A stretch of DNA of 64,000 nt, from assembly GCF_039511225.1 (NCBI RefSeq), contig NZ_CP154261.1:1798001-1862000 (forward strand), written 5' to 3'. Source of the stretch: Sphingobacterium multivorum (lineage in GTDB: Bacteria; Bacteroidota; Bacteroidia; Sphingobacteriales; Sphingobacteriaceae). Position numbers and translations under genes: made by a program. Below are positions 15,593 to 24,043 of the stretch, piece after piece. Within the stretch, counting starts at the first letter, position 1, and every line of letters starts with the position of its first letter. Below the pieces are notes generated by a model that saw only the letters and a program-made list of their open reading frames with translations, searched no databases and had not been told where the DNA came from.

Positions 15593-16987
15593 TTATTTAC
15601 TTGATAGCGTTCCAGAAATACTTGTCCTGTAAGCTTTGATTGCTGGAATGATTGCTGCGAAGATACCGATTATACAAGCAACAAACAAAAATACCAATTC
15701 TTTGGGATGGAGTTTAAAGGCCTCAATAAAATCAGCGCTTTGACTCGTCTGGTTACTGATATAGTAAAGTGCCAAATGCGCCATTATAAGCCCAATTAAC
15801 CCACCAATAATGGTAATTGTAAGTCCTTCAAGGAGCACAATTGCAAAGAGTTTTCCTTTGGAGGCTCCAAGCGTACGCATGATGGCAAGATCGTATTTAC
15901 GTTGCTTTAATGCATTATATAGGTTAATAAAGACACTTAAACCTGCAATAAACATAATTACATAAGCTAGTATGGATAAGGAATCTATCCCTACACCTAA
16001 TAAAGAGAATAGACGTGTACTTTCCATCGCAGGGGATGCGGCCTGCATATCGGTTTGTTGATCGATCAATTTTGGTAAAATTCCGATCGCCGCAGGAGAT
16101 TGATATTTGAGTAGGATGGCGGTTATTTCCAACCCATTTTGCTTGACCATATCAGCGCCAATAGACTTCACAAACATACCTTCTTCCTCCTGTTCATGAT
16201 GGTCTTCCTGGTCGTGCTGTCCTTTTTCATCCATTTCGACAGGAGAAGATGGATTTTCTGCTATATCTTCGCCGTGGTGGTGGAGGTGCGCGTTGACGGT
16301 TTCTTCCCGGTCTTCCTGACGTTCGCGCTGCTCTTTCTCTGCTGCTGTTTCATGATGCTCATGCTGATGTGCAATACCATGTACATCCCAAACACTTTCC
16401 AAGTTCGTCAGTATTAAATTGTCGGTAACGTTATTATTGTGTTTTAAAATACCGACAATGGTAAAAGGATGTTCATCATGATGGTGACCATCTTTGCTCA
16501 AGCCATGTGAACTATGGATCTGATCGCCAATTTTTAGCTGTTGTTTTTTGGCAACTTGATCACCAATGACTACTTCAAAATTATTTTGCCAAATACGCCC
16601 CTCGGCTACAGCGGTTTCGTAAATAGCTAAGAATGATGAGTCTGTTCCAACAATGCGGTGACCTTTAAAATTGTCGCCTAAAGATAAGGGGACTGCAAGC
16701 CGAACAAGTGGATTTTGGCGTAGTGGCTCCAGTTCGTCTAGTGGGATATTACCGGTTGGATTGTCGATATGATAAACACTGGATAAGATTAACTGAAGTG
16801 GACTTCCCTTGGCCCCGACAACTAAATCTATATTTTTACTGTTATTGTCAAGTTGCTTTTCAAAAGTTTCTCCGGTAATTGAAAGCACGGCAAGGATGGA
16901 AATTCCAAAGGCCGTTAACAGTATGCTGAGAAAGACCGATCCAAACTGTCTACTTATATTTTTCCAAACCAATTGTATCGTGTTCAT
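15593..16987 (-). CDS. FtsX/MacB-type ABC permease with His-rich periplasmic loop
   Basis: This is a 464-residue permease with one N-terminal transmembrane helix (about 15-37), a large extracytoplasmic MacB-like domain, and three C-terminal helices (about 340-360, 385-405, 435-455) as in FtsX/LolC proteins. The periplasmic part holds a motif GHHHDEH near residue 167. A charged insert at about 200-268 contains 12 histidines among many Glu, Asp and Gln (for example HQHEHHE and HLHHHGED). Such loops bind divalent metals, zinc being the usual case. MacB-fold permeases act mechanically in the periplasm rather than moving ions themselves, so the loop may be sensory or a metal-loading site. It is 46 bases downstream of its ATPase. 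Confidence 0.88.
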   Translation of the reverse strand: MNTIQLVWKNISRQFGSVFLSILLTAFGISILAVLSITGETFEKQLDNNSKNIDLVVGAKGSPLQLILSSVYHIDNPTGNIPLDELEPLRQNPLVRLAVPLSLGDNFKGHRIVGTDSSFLAIYETAVAEGRIWQNNFEVVIGDQVAKKQQLKIGDQIHSSHGLSKDGHHHDEHPFTIVGILKHNNNVTDNLILTNLESVWDVHGIAHQHEHHETAAEKEQRERQEDREETVNAHLHHHGEDIAENPSSPVEMDEKGQHDQEDHHEQEEEGMFVKSIGADMVKQNGLEITAILLKYQSPAAIGILPKLIDQQTDMQAASPAMESTRLFSLLGVGIDSLSILAYVIMFIAGLSVFINLYNALKQRKYDLAIMRTLGASKGKLFAIVLLEGLTITIIGGLIGLIMAHLALYYISNQTSQSADFIEAFKLHPKELVFLFVACIIGIFAAIIPAIKAYRTSISGTLSSK

Positions 16988-17033
16988 AACAAATTTTAAA
17001 AATTAAGGTTGATGCCTAAATAAAGTAAAACAA

Positions 17034-17675
17034 TTATTTTAAAAGGTACATTTTGGAGAACTGATCTTTTATTCTCTTGTCGTGTGTTGTTATCAGTAAA
17101 GTTGATCCTGCAGTATCAGCTATCGATAGGAGAAGTTCTAATACCCTGTAGGTATTGTTGTCGTCCAAAGCGGCGGTAGGTTCGTCAGCGATTAACAGGG
17201 CTGGCTTATTGATGATACTACGTGCGATAGCGGCCCGTTGTAACTGGCCGCGGCTCAATTCGTTCGGATAGGCATTACTTTTTTGATCTAATTGTAGTTG
17301 CGTTAGTATGAAATGTATTGCACTAGGATCTATTGTTTTTCCTGCTAAAGACTGCGCCAACTTGATGTTTTCCAAAAGCGTTAGATTTCTCAGCAGGTGT
17401 GCTTCTTGGAATATAAACCCGATATATTGGGCACGAAACTGATCCAATTTGCTGTTTGATAACAATGCTAAATCTTGGCTATTTATCTTGACCTGACCAG
17501 TTTCTGGTCGTGACAATCCGCCTAATATATTCAGCAGTGTTGTTTTTCCGGAACCTGAATCCCCCAATAACAGCGTATGCTGACCTTTCTCGATATGGAT
17601 ATCTGGAAATTCAATTGGCCTTGAATTGGGATACTGAAATGATAACTGTGTTGTCGATACGATTGGAGTGCTCAT
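17034..17675 (-). CDS. ABC transporter ATP-binding protein (LolD/MacB type)
   Basis: This 213-residue ATPase is partner of the downstream His-rich permease. It has Walker A GDSGSGKTT (about 39-47), signature LSRGQLQRAAIARSI (Gly-Gly replaced by Arg-Gly at the second position), Walker B ALLIADEP and the switch His in LITTHD. Length and sequence fit the MacB/LolD/FtsE group. It is the first gene of the operon. Its promoter (17701-17731) overlaps a 58-bp perfect palindrome, so expression is probably under tight control. Confidence 0.9.
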   Translation of the reverse strand: MSTPIVSTTQLSFQYPNSRPIEFPDIHIEKGQHTLLLGDSGSGKTTLLNILGGLSRPETGQVKINSQDLALLSNSKLDQFRAQYIGFIFQEAHLLRNLTLLENIKLAQSLAGKTIDPSAIHFILTQLQLDQKSNAYPNELSRGQLQRAAIARSIINKPALLIADEPTAALDDNNTYRVLELLLSIADTAGSTLLITTHDKRIKDQFSKMYLLK

Positions 17676-17700
17676 GCGGATCAGAAATTGAAAATATATT

Positions 17701-17731
17701 CAAACTTAGATAAATTGCTTTTTATATGCAA
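17701..17731 (-). promoter_or_regulatory. Promoter of the His-rich ABC operon
   Basis: Read on the minus strand: TTG (17731-17729), a 20-base spacer and TAAGTTTG (17708-17701), a perfect Bacteroidota -7 box. Transcription would start near 17696, about 20 bases before the ATPase ATG. The -33 box and most of the spacer lie inside the palindrome at 17711-17768. Confidence 0.7.
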
Positions 17732-17768
17732 TATAATTGCAATTATATTGCATATAAAAAGCAATTTA
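17711..17768. promoter_or_regulatory. 58-bp perfect palindrome, candidate operator
   Basis: Two 29-base arms (17711-17739 and 17740-17768) are exact reverse complements with no spacer and no mismatch. Their centre is TTGCAA. The sequence is AT-rich and includes TGCAATATAATTG facing its mirror image. It covers the -33 region of the ABC operon promoter. It lies in a divergent spacer, so it is not a terminator. A Fur/Zur-type or other dimeric repressor site is an inference from position and from the metal-like operon. The regulator itself is not in the window. Confidence 0.75.
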
Positions 17769-18091
17769 CTGCGGTGAGTTAACAGCTGTAATGGAAGATG
17801 ATCGTTCTCTTTTAACCAGAAGTACCAGGTCGCTATGTAAACCCATTACATGGCATTCATTAAGGTATAAATTAGAAAAATAACCTATTGTGTTAATAAA
17901 TTAAGTGCTTAATAATTTTATTACACTTCTTTAATATAATCTCTCTGGAGACTGCCCAAATACTACGCAAATTGGTCATAAATACTCTTTTTTACTGAAA
18001 GTCGAGGAAAACTGGCTATAGGTAACATTAAATTAACAGCTGATTGATGTAATGGTAATTTGTTGTTAATGTTAATCTAATATTCTGCTAA

Positions 18092-18099
18092 TAGCTTTG
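18092..18099 (+). promoter_or_regulatory. TAGCTTTG -7 element of receptor module 1
   Basis: This exact TAnnTTTG box lies just upstream of the receptor gene and overlaps an in-frame TTG at 18097, which argues that translation starts further downstream. No well-spaced -33 box is seen. The rest of the 17769-18091 spacer shows nothing recognisable. Confidence 0.45.
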
Positions 18100-18120
18100 C
18101 AGAAACAAAAAACAAATAAA

Positions 18121-20913
18121 TTGGAACCACAATTACAACTTAGAAGAATCGCTGCAGTCGTAACGCTAGCAGTAGCTGCGTCAACAACAGTTTATGCACA
18201 AGGCAGTGGAAAGGTGGCGGGTAAAGTAACAAATGTCAAAACAGGTGAAACAATCACGGGTGTGACAATTAAGGTGATCGGTACGGCAAGAGTGGGGAGT
18301 TCGGATGTGACTGGTAATTATAATATTCCTGCGGTACCTGCGGGGAAGTATACATTGGAGTTTAGTTATGTAGGCTTCGCTACTAAGCAAATTACTGATG
18401 TAGAGATAAAGGACAAGGATGTTACAACGCTCGATGTAGTACTTGATAATACTGGGGGAACTGTATTGGATCAGGTTGTTGTTACGGGAACTTTCAAAAA
18501 GGAGTCGATCAGCGCTTTATACTCCCAGCAAAAAAATAGTGCTAGAATTTCTAGTGGTATTTCGACCGAACAGATTAAGAGAAGTCCAGATAGAAATACG
18601 TCTGAGGCAATTAAGCGAGTAAGTGGTGCTAGTATTCAAGATAATAAATATGTTATTGTAAGGGGACTAAGTGATCGTTACAATTCAGCGATGTTGAATA
18701 ACGCGATTTTACCCAATACAGAAGTAGATAAACGTGCATTTTCTTTTGATATCATTCCTTCAAATTTAATTGAATCAATCGTAATTAATAAAACTGCGAC
18801 GCCAGATATCCCTGCTGATTTTTCTGGAGGTGTAGTTCAAGTAAATACAAAGGATTTTCCAGAGAAAAATTTCTTTGATGCATCCATAGGTACATCTTAT
18901 AATACACAGTCTACATTTAAAGATTTTACCTCAGCAAAAAGGGCTGGTGGTGAAGTGTTTGGTTTTGCAGGAAGTGACCGTGAAATTCCTAAAGGTTTTC
19001 CTTCCACAAAGGATTTTCAATCTTTACAAAATAATTCAAATGAAATTTTTGAATATTCTAAATTATTTAAAAACAATTGGGGTTATGATACGAAAAAGTC
19101 GACATTAACCCCGAATTTTCAGCTGAATTACGGTTCCACTAAAAATTTTAAAGATGATTCTAAATTTGGAGCCATTTTCTCTTTGACTTATCGTTACGAC
19201 CAAAGGAAGCGAGAGGCAGACCAAAAGGCATACGTAGGCCAGTCATTGCCAGAGGTATTCCATGACGATCAATATAGTTTCAATACAAATTTAGGAGCCC
19301 TTGCAAACTTCGCGTATTCTTGGAAGTCAAATAAAATCTCTTTTAAAAACTTATACAATCGAATTTTAGAGAATCAATTTACGCTCCGTGAAGGAAAAGA
19401 TGATTCGGGTAGTGAATTTTATCGCACTGGAGACTATCTATTACAGCGGTCTATTTTAACAAATCAATTGTCTGGTGAACATATCCTTTCAGATAAAAGT
19501 AAATTAAAATTGGATTGGTCCTTGAATTATGGTCGTACAGATAGAGATGAGCCCGGTTATAAGCGGATGGAATATTCAAAAGATGGTATTGCATCGATTT
19601 CTGCGACCAGTTCATCCACCGCAGACAGAGCAGGTAATTTCAACTCAACAATGACTGAGAATTCGTATGGCGGAGCTTTAAATTTGACATTACCGATCCG
19701 TTTATTCTCGGAAAATGACAAATTAAAAGCAGGTTATTTCAATCAGTTACGTGATAGAAATTTTAATGCAAGGGTGATAGGATTTATTCGAAATGGAAAC
19801 TTTGATGCGAGTTTGTTGAAACTACCGCAAGACAAAATTTTTGATCAAGCCAATATTCGTCCAAACGGCTTTATACTCAATGAAATAACCAACGGTGGTG
19901 ATCATTATGATGCGAAAGCATTTTTAAACGCAGGCTATTTGATGTATGATGGACTTGTGATGGAGAAATTAAGGGTAATTGCTGGAGCGCGTCTTGAGTC
20001 ATATAATTTAAAATTGAATAGTGAAGATAATGGTAATCCAGTAGGTGTTGACACAACGACAATATCTCTACTACCTTCGTTGAATTTAATCTATAATTTG
20101 GATAGCAAGCAGAGTTTTCGCTTTGCAGCTTCACAAACGGTAGGAAGACAGGAGTTCAGGGAAATGGCACCTTTTCCATTTTATGACTTCAATAAAAACA
20201 TGAACGTTCGCGGAAATCCTAATTTAAAACAATCAAAAACATCAAATTTTGATTTGGGATATGCGTATTATCCAACAGCTGGTGAAGTTTTATCGGTGGG
20301 AGCATTTTATAAATATTTTGAAAATCCGATCGAACAAGCTTTACAGTTAGGAAACTCAGGCCGTTCATTTAATTATACCAATTCAAAGTCTGCAGATGTG
20401 TTTGGAGTTGAAGCAGAAGTAAGAAAAAATCTAAAATTCATTGATGAGCGATTGGATAATTTTGTCATCAATGCGAATGGATCATACATTTATTCGAAAG
20501 TTATTGTTCCAACTACTGTAAACTCGACAGGTAAACGAAAATTGCAAGGACAATCGCCTTATTTAATAAATGCGGGATTATCGTATACGACCAAAAATCC
20601 AAATACGACAGCGATTACACTCTTATATAATAGAGTTGGACCGAGAATATGGGCAATTGGTAACGCTGAAGATCCAGATATTTACGAATATTCTAGAAAC
20701 ATTCTTGATCTACAATTAGCGCAAAAATTTGCAAACTCCAGAGCCGAAGTAAAATTGAATTATAGTGATATTTTAAATAATAAAGCTTATTTCTATCAAA
20801 AACCAAAAGGTTCAGATCCGAATGCAGCATTTAATAAAAATACAGATAATATCAATAGAGCTGAAAAATATGGGTCTACTGTGTCTCTTACGCTCTCCTA
20901 TAAATTTTGGTAG
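18121..20913 (+). CDS. TonB-dependent receptor (module 1)
   Basis: This outer-membrane receptor imports a ligand with TonB energy. No in-frame ATG precedes the signal peptide. The TTG at 18097 lies in the -7 box, so the TTG at 18121 is the likely start (930 aa). The signal peptide is LRRIAAVVTLAVAASTTVYAQ-like. A carboxypeptidase-regulatory-like domain follows (about 30-110), then a plug domain with VIVRGLSDRYNSAMLNNAIL and NKTATPDIPADFSGGVVQVN. The rest is a 22-strand-type barrel ending in aromatic Trp (SYKFW). The plug matches the receptor at 32721-36134 closely. It is followed 79 bases later by a beta-helix lipoprotein gene, probably its surface partner. The ligand is unknown. Confidence 0.88.
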   Translation: MEPQLQLRRIAAVVTLAVAASTTVYAQGSGKVAGKVTNVKTGETITGVTIKVIGTARVGSSDVTGNYNIPAVPAGKYTLEFSYVGFATKQITDVEIKDKDVTTLDVVLDNTGGTVLDQVVVTGTFKKESISALYSQQKNSARISSGISTEQIKRSPDRNTSEAIKRVSGASIQDNKYVIVRGLSDRYNSAMLNNAILPNTEVDKRAFSFDIIPSNLIESIVINKTATPDIPADFSGGVVQVNTKDFPEKNFFDASIGTSYNTQSTFKDFTSAKRAGGEVFGFAGSDREIPKGFPSTKDFQSLQNNSNEIFEYSKLFKNNWGYDTKKSTLTPNFQLNYGSTKNFKDDSKFGAIFSLTYRYDQRKREADQKAYVGQSLPEVFHDDQYSFNTNLGALANFAYSWKSNKISFKNLYNRILENQFTLREGKDDSGSEFYRTGDYLLQRSILTNQLSGEHILSDKSKLKLDWSLNYGRTDRDEPGYKRMEYSKDGIASISATSSSTADRAGNFNSTMTENSYGGALNLTLPIRLFSENDKLKAGYFNQLRDRNFNARVIGFIRNGNFDASLLKLPQDKIFDQANIRPNGFILNEITNGGDHYDAKAFLNAGYLMYDGLVMEKLRVIAGARLESYNLKLNSEDNGNPVGVDTTTISLLPSLNLIYNLDSKQSFRFAASQTVGRQEFREMAPFPFYDFNKNMNVRGNPNLKQSKTSNFDLGYAYYPTAGEVLSVGAFYKYFENPIEQALQLGNSGRSFNYTNSKSADVFGVEAEVRKNLKFIDERLDNFVINANGSYIYSKVIVPTTVNSTGKRKLQGQSPYLINAGLSYTTKNPNTTAITLLYNRVGPRIWAIGNAEDPDIYEYSRNILDLQLAQKFANSRAEVKLNYSDILNNKAYFYQKPKGSDPNAAFNKNTDNINRAEKYGSTVSLTLSYKFW

Positions 20914-20992
20914 TATAGTGTTAATTCATAAATACTTAACATAGCGTTAATTGTATCGTTAAATTAAATTATTCTTTTTGTATAAATAAAAC

Positions 20993-22387
20993 ATGAAAAT
21001 GAAAACGAATTTAAACTTAAATCTTTTAGCTGTTTTAGCGGCAGGTTTAACTGCATTTGCAAGCTGTAGTAAGAGTGATCCTTCGGTGATAGAACCTCCT
21101 GTTAAACCAGGTGATTCCAATGAATCGCTTGCTGATTCTTTTTTTGAGAAAGTAGCTTACAAAGGTGCATTTGGTTCAACTGACTGGACATCGGGATGGG
21201 TTAATTACGAGCCAAATAAGACTGCATATTCTACTGCTACCGAGGAGCTTTCAGGTGAAATAACTGCAGATAGAACATTAGATGCATCCAAAACATACTT
21301 GTTGAAAGGTTTTGTGTATATTAAAAGTGGTGTTACATTAACGATTCCAGCTGGAACAGTAATTAGAGGAGATAAAAATACCAAAGCAACATTGGTTGTT
21401 ACAATGGGTGGTAAAATCAACGCAGAAGGTACTGCTGCTAAACCGATTGTATTTACTTCAAACCAACCTGCCGGTACAAGAGCTCCAGGTGATTGGGGTG
21501 GAATTATTATCTTAGGTAAGGCACCTAATAATATCCCTGGTGGAACGGGTCTTATCGAAGGCGGTTTAACAGCTCCATACGGAAATCATGGTGGAACGAT
21601 CGCTGATGATAACTCAGGAGTTCTTAAATATGTACGTGTTGAGTTTCCAGGTATTGCCTATACAACAAATAACGAAATTAACGGTGTCACATTTGGATCA
21701 GTTGGTTCTAAGACAACTGTTGAATACGTTCAAGTTGCTTATTCTGGTGATGATTCTTTTGAGTGGTTTGGTGGTACAGTAAATGCTAAGCACCTTGTCT
21801 CTACTGCAAACATCGATGATATTTTCGATTTCGATAATGGTTACTCCGGAAAACTTCAATTCTTAGTAGGTCTTAGAGATCCGAAATTAGCGGATCAAGC
21901 TGGTCAATCAAATGGTATTGAATCTGATAATTCGGAAAAAGTATTTGATTCTTCTCCAAGAACACGTCCTGTTATATCAAATATGACTTTGGTTGGTCCT
22001 GGTAATACAGATGTGGATCCAAAACATGAGTATGCAAATTTGTGGAGAAGAGGAAGCAAGATGATCCTTGCTAATTCTATCTTTATCAACATGCGTTATG
22101 GTATCGATATACGTGATAAAGAAACTGGTGATGCTTTGACAGATAAGACTTCTTTGATTAAGAACAACATTTATCAATCTTTTACTGCTGATAAAGCAAT
22201 AGTAGCGGATGGTAATGTGCCATCATTTGCCACTGTTGATTTATTGAAAACGTATTTGACAACAAATAATAATACGTTCTTGGATGATGCAGCGGCTAAA
22301 AATCTTTTGGTTAATCCATATAGTTTAACGGCGCCAAACTTTATCCTGAAATCAGGATCAGTAGCTGCTACTGGTGCTTCTTTCTAA
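20993..22387 (+). CDS. Beta-helix lipoprotein partner of the receptor (module 1)
   Basis: This is a 464-residue lipoprotein (signal ending FASCSKSD). The body has the spacing of a right-handed parallel beta-helix: GVTLTIPAGTVIRG, AKPIVFTSNQPAG, PGDWGGIIILGKAP, LKYVRVEFPGI, NEINGVTFGSVG, DDSFEWFGGTVNAKHLV. No catalytic motif is visible. A paralogue with the same blocks (36347-37702) follows a paralogous receptor, so the pairing of receptor and helix protein is a repeated unit. By analogy with SusD it may capture the ligand at the cell surface, but that is inference. A strong terminator follows. Confidence 0.85.
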   Translation: MKMKTNLNLNLLAVLAAGLTAFASCSKSDPSVIEPPVKPGDSNESLADSFFEKVAYKGAFGSTDWTSGWVNYEPNKTAYSTATEELSGEITADRTLDASKTYLLKGFVYIKSGVTLTIPAGTVIRGDKNTKATLVVTMGGKINAEGTAAKPIVFTSNQPAGTRAPGDWGGIIILGKAPNNIPGGTGLIEGGLTAPYGNHGGTIADDNSGVLKYVRVEFPGIAYTTNNEINGVTFGSVGSKTTVEYVQVAYSGDDSFEWFGGTVNAKHLVSTANIDDIFDFDNGYSGKLQFLVGLRDPKLADQAGQSNGIESDNSEKVFDSSPRTRPVISNMTLVGPGNTDVDPKHEYANLWRRGSKMILANSIFINMRYGIDIRDKETGDALTDKTSLIKNNIYQSFTADKAIVADGNVPSFATVDLLKTYLTTNNNTFLDDAAAKNLLVNPYSLTAPNFILKSGSVAATGASF

Positions 22388-22421
22388 GAAATAGATAATT
22401 ATAGTTTAGTAAAATAGATGG

Positions 22422-22449
22422 AAAATCCTGCCTTGGCAGGATTTTTTTT
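22422..22449 (+). terminator. Terminator of receptor module 1
   Basis: AAAATCCTGCC, TT, GGCAGGATTTT form a perfect 11-bp stem followed by more T. The remaining spacer to 22692 shows nothing else I recognise. Confidence 0.9.
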
Positions 22450-22692
22450 GACCTATTTTTCGCGGTGTACAATGAACAATAGCAGCTTATTTTCAAGGAT
22501 GGTTTAAAAAAGTTTGACTATTACCAAGACTAGCTCTCTGGAAATTAGCATTGACTTATGCATTTTTTCTATGTTACCTAGAAAATAGGTGTATAAGCGA
22601 ATGAGATACATTTAGGTGCAAGTAGATCTTTACTTGCATCTAATTTAATGAAGCTATTTTTTGCTGATAGTTTGTTTACGCCAAAAGAAGGT

Positions 22693-23868
22693 TTATCGGG
22701 GCTCATAATGATAGACAATTTGATAGGACTGATTTTTAAGTTGTTCGGAGAGCTGTCCAATATCCAAACTCTGTGCTTGAGGAGTAGGCTCACAGACTGA
22801 ATAATATTTTCCATTGTACAAAATAGCATCACCGATGGGATGTTCAAATTGAACGGCCATGGTTACATGGGTGGGATAGAGCAGGGTGATCATCGGTAGA
22901 TTGTAGATTTCCTTTACCAGATAAAAAAACAAGGCAACACGGTCATCACAGTCACTGTATTTATTCAATAGCGTTTGTTCTGCAGAAAGGCGTTTCTCGG
23001 TTCCGAAATTCTCTTCGTCATTTTCATACAAGAATGCATAGCGGGTGAACCGCATTAAATAATCGACACCTTCTTGTTGATTTTTTCCTTTTAAATTTTC
23101 CTTGAGTGCAGGAATCAGCGATTGATAAGTCTCTTTGCTGAGTGGAATATTGAAATAAGTTTCGAAATCTACACCAGGATAGTTTTTAAAAAGGTCACTG
23201 ATATCTTCATTCAACTTGACGTTAAAATGGTATGCTTTATGTCCATAATTGAACTCAATTTGCTTCTCTTTATAATTAGCTGGTACAAAATCAGGTAATT
23301 TTGTGATTTTATAACTAAAATCTTCAATAGCTTCTGGTACTTTAATCTTAACGGGGATATAGGTGTCTGCGCGTTGAAAGAGTTTCCCATAATCATGAAA
23401 ATTTAAACAGGTATACTTCTTTCCGTCAATTTCAAAAAAAGGAATATCAGAAATGTCTTCTTTATTTTGAATGAAAAATATAATCTGATTATTCCCCACA
23501 GCCAAGCGGGCATCATAACCCGATTTGCACATTAAAAACCATTTATATAAAGTATAGCGTGTATAATTTTCAGCTTTCGGGGCAATTTGTTGTGCGGTGC
23601 GACGAATCAGCTGATAATAGACCCAATCATTCAAATGATGTTCATCTTTGTATTCGAGTAAACTGTTTACAAGTTGTATGTAATCGGTTTGATCAGCGAT
23701 TTGATAGAATTTTTGCACATGAGCTATCGTTAAGCTGTCTTTGAATGGAATATTAAAGGCGGGTGGAACATCAATGGATACCTTCCCATCATAAAAATCG
23801 AAATCATGATGTTGCGCCCAAAGCTGTTGTGAAGCACAGGTTAACCAAATTAGCATGGTCAAAAACAT
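22693..23868 (-). CDS. Secreted transglutaminase-like protein
   Basis: The protein of about 391 residues has a signal peptide (MFLTMLIWLTCASQQLWAQ). A TTG 24 bases upstream would extend it, but the ATG at 23868 fits the signal better. The C-terminal third has a transglutaminase-like triad: Cys in NKYSDCDDRVALF, His in LYPTHVTMAVQF and an acidic residue in YYSVCEPTPQ. Bacterial proteins of this superfamily are often cysteine peptidases or peptide-crosslink enzymes, and the substrate is unknown. The N-terminal two-thirds has no domain I recognise. It stands alone between module 1 and dnaX. Confidence 0.78.
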   Translation of the reverse strand: MFLTMLIWLTCASQQLWAQHHDFDFYDGKVSIDVPPAFNIPFKDSLTIAHVQKFYQIADQTDYIQLVNSLLEYKDEHHLNDWVYYQLIRRTAQQIAPKAENYTRYTLYKWFLMCKSGYDARLAVGNNQIIFFIQNKEDISDIPFFEIDGKKYTCLNFHDYGKLFQRADTYIPVKIKVPEAIEDFSYKITKLPDFVPANYKEKQIEFNYGHKAYHFNVKLNEDISDLFKNYPGVDFETYFNIPLSKETYQSLIPALKENLKGKNQQEGVDYLMRFTRYAFLYENDEENFGTEKRLSAEQTLLNKYSDCDDRVALFFYLVKEIYNLPMITLLYPTHVTMAVQFEHPIGDAILYNGKYYSVCEPTPQAQSLDIGQLSEQLKNQSYQIVYHYEPR

Positions 23869-24031
23869 CCGATGTATTTCCCTTAATTTCAATTCTTAAC
23901 AATTTGATAACATTGTAGTAATATAAAATTAACGATAAAATTTGCTTTTTTTGTGCATTGAAGGAATTATTATTAAAAAATTACAATCTATTTTTAGGTT
24001 TTAGATGCTCCTTTTTCATTTTTAAAATCCG

Positions 24032-24039
24032 TATCTTCG
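24032..24039 (+). promoter_or_regulatory. TATCTTCG -7-like element before dnaX
   Basis: This is the same one-mismatch box as in front of greA. It ends 4 bases before the dnaX ATG, which would give a leaderless mRNA. No -33 box is visible. Confidence 0.3.
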
Positions 24040-24043
24040 TGCA

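Noticed and set aside
17711..17768. Palindrome as a transcription terminator
   Set aside because: The flanking genes diverge, there is no T run after it and no loop, and a promoter overlaps it, so an operator is more likely.
22578..22847. Short minus-strand frame past the end of the transglutaminase-like gene
   Set aside because: It overlaps the C-terminus of that gene in another frame. It might suggest a frameshifted extension, but about 40 codons without a stop is not unusual and no motif supports it.
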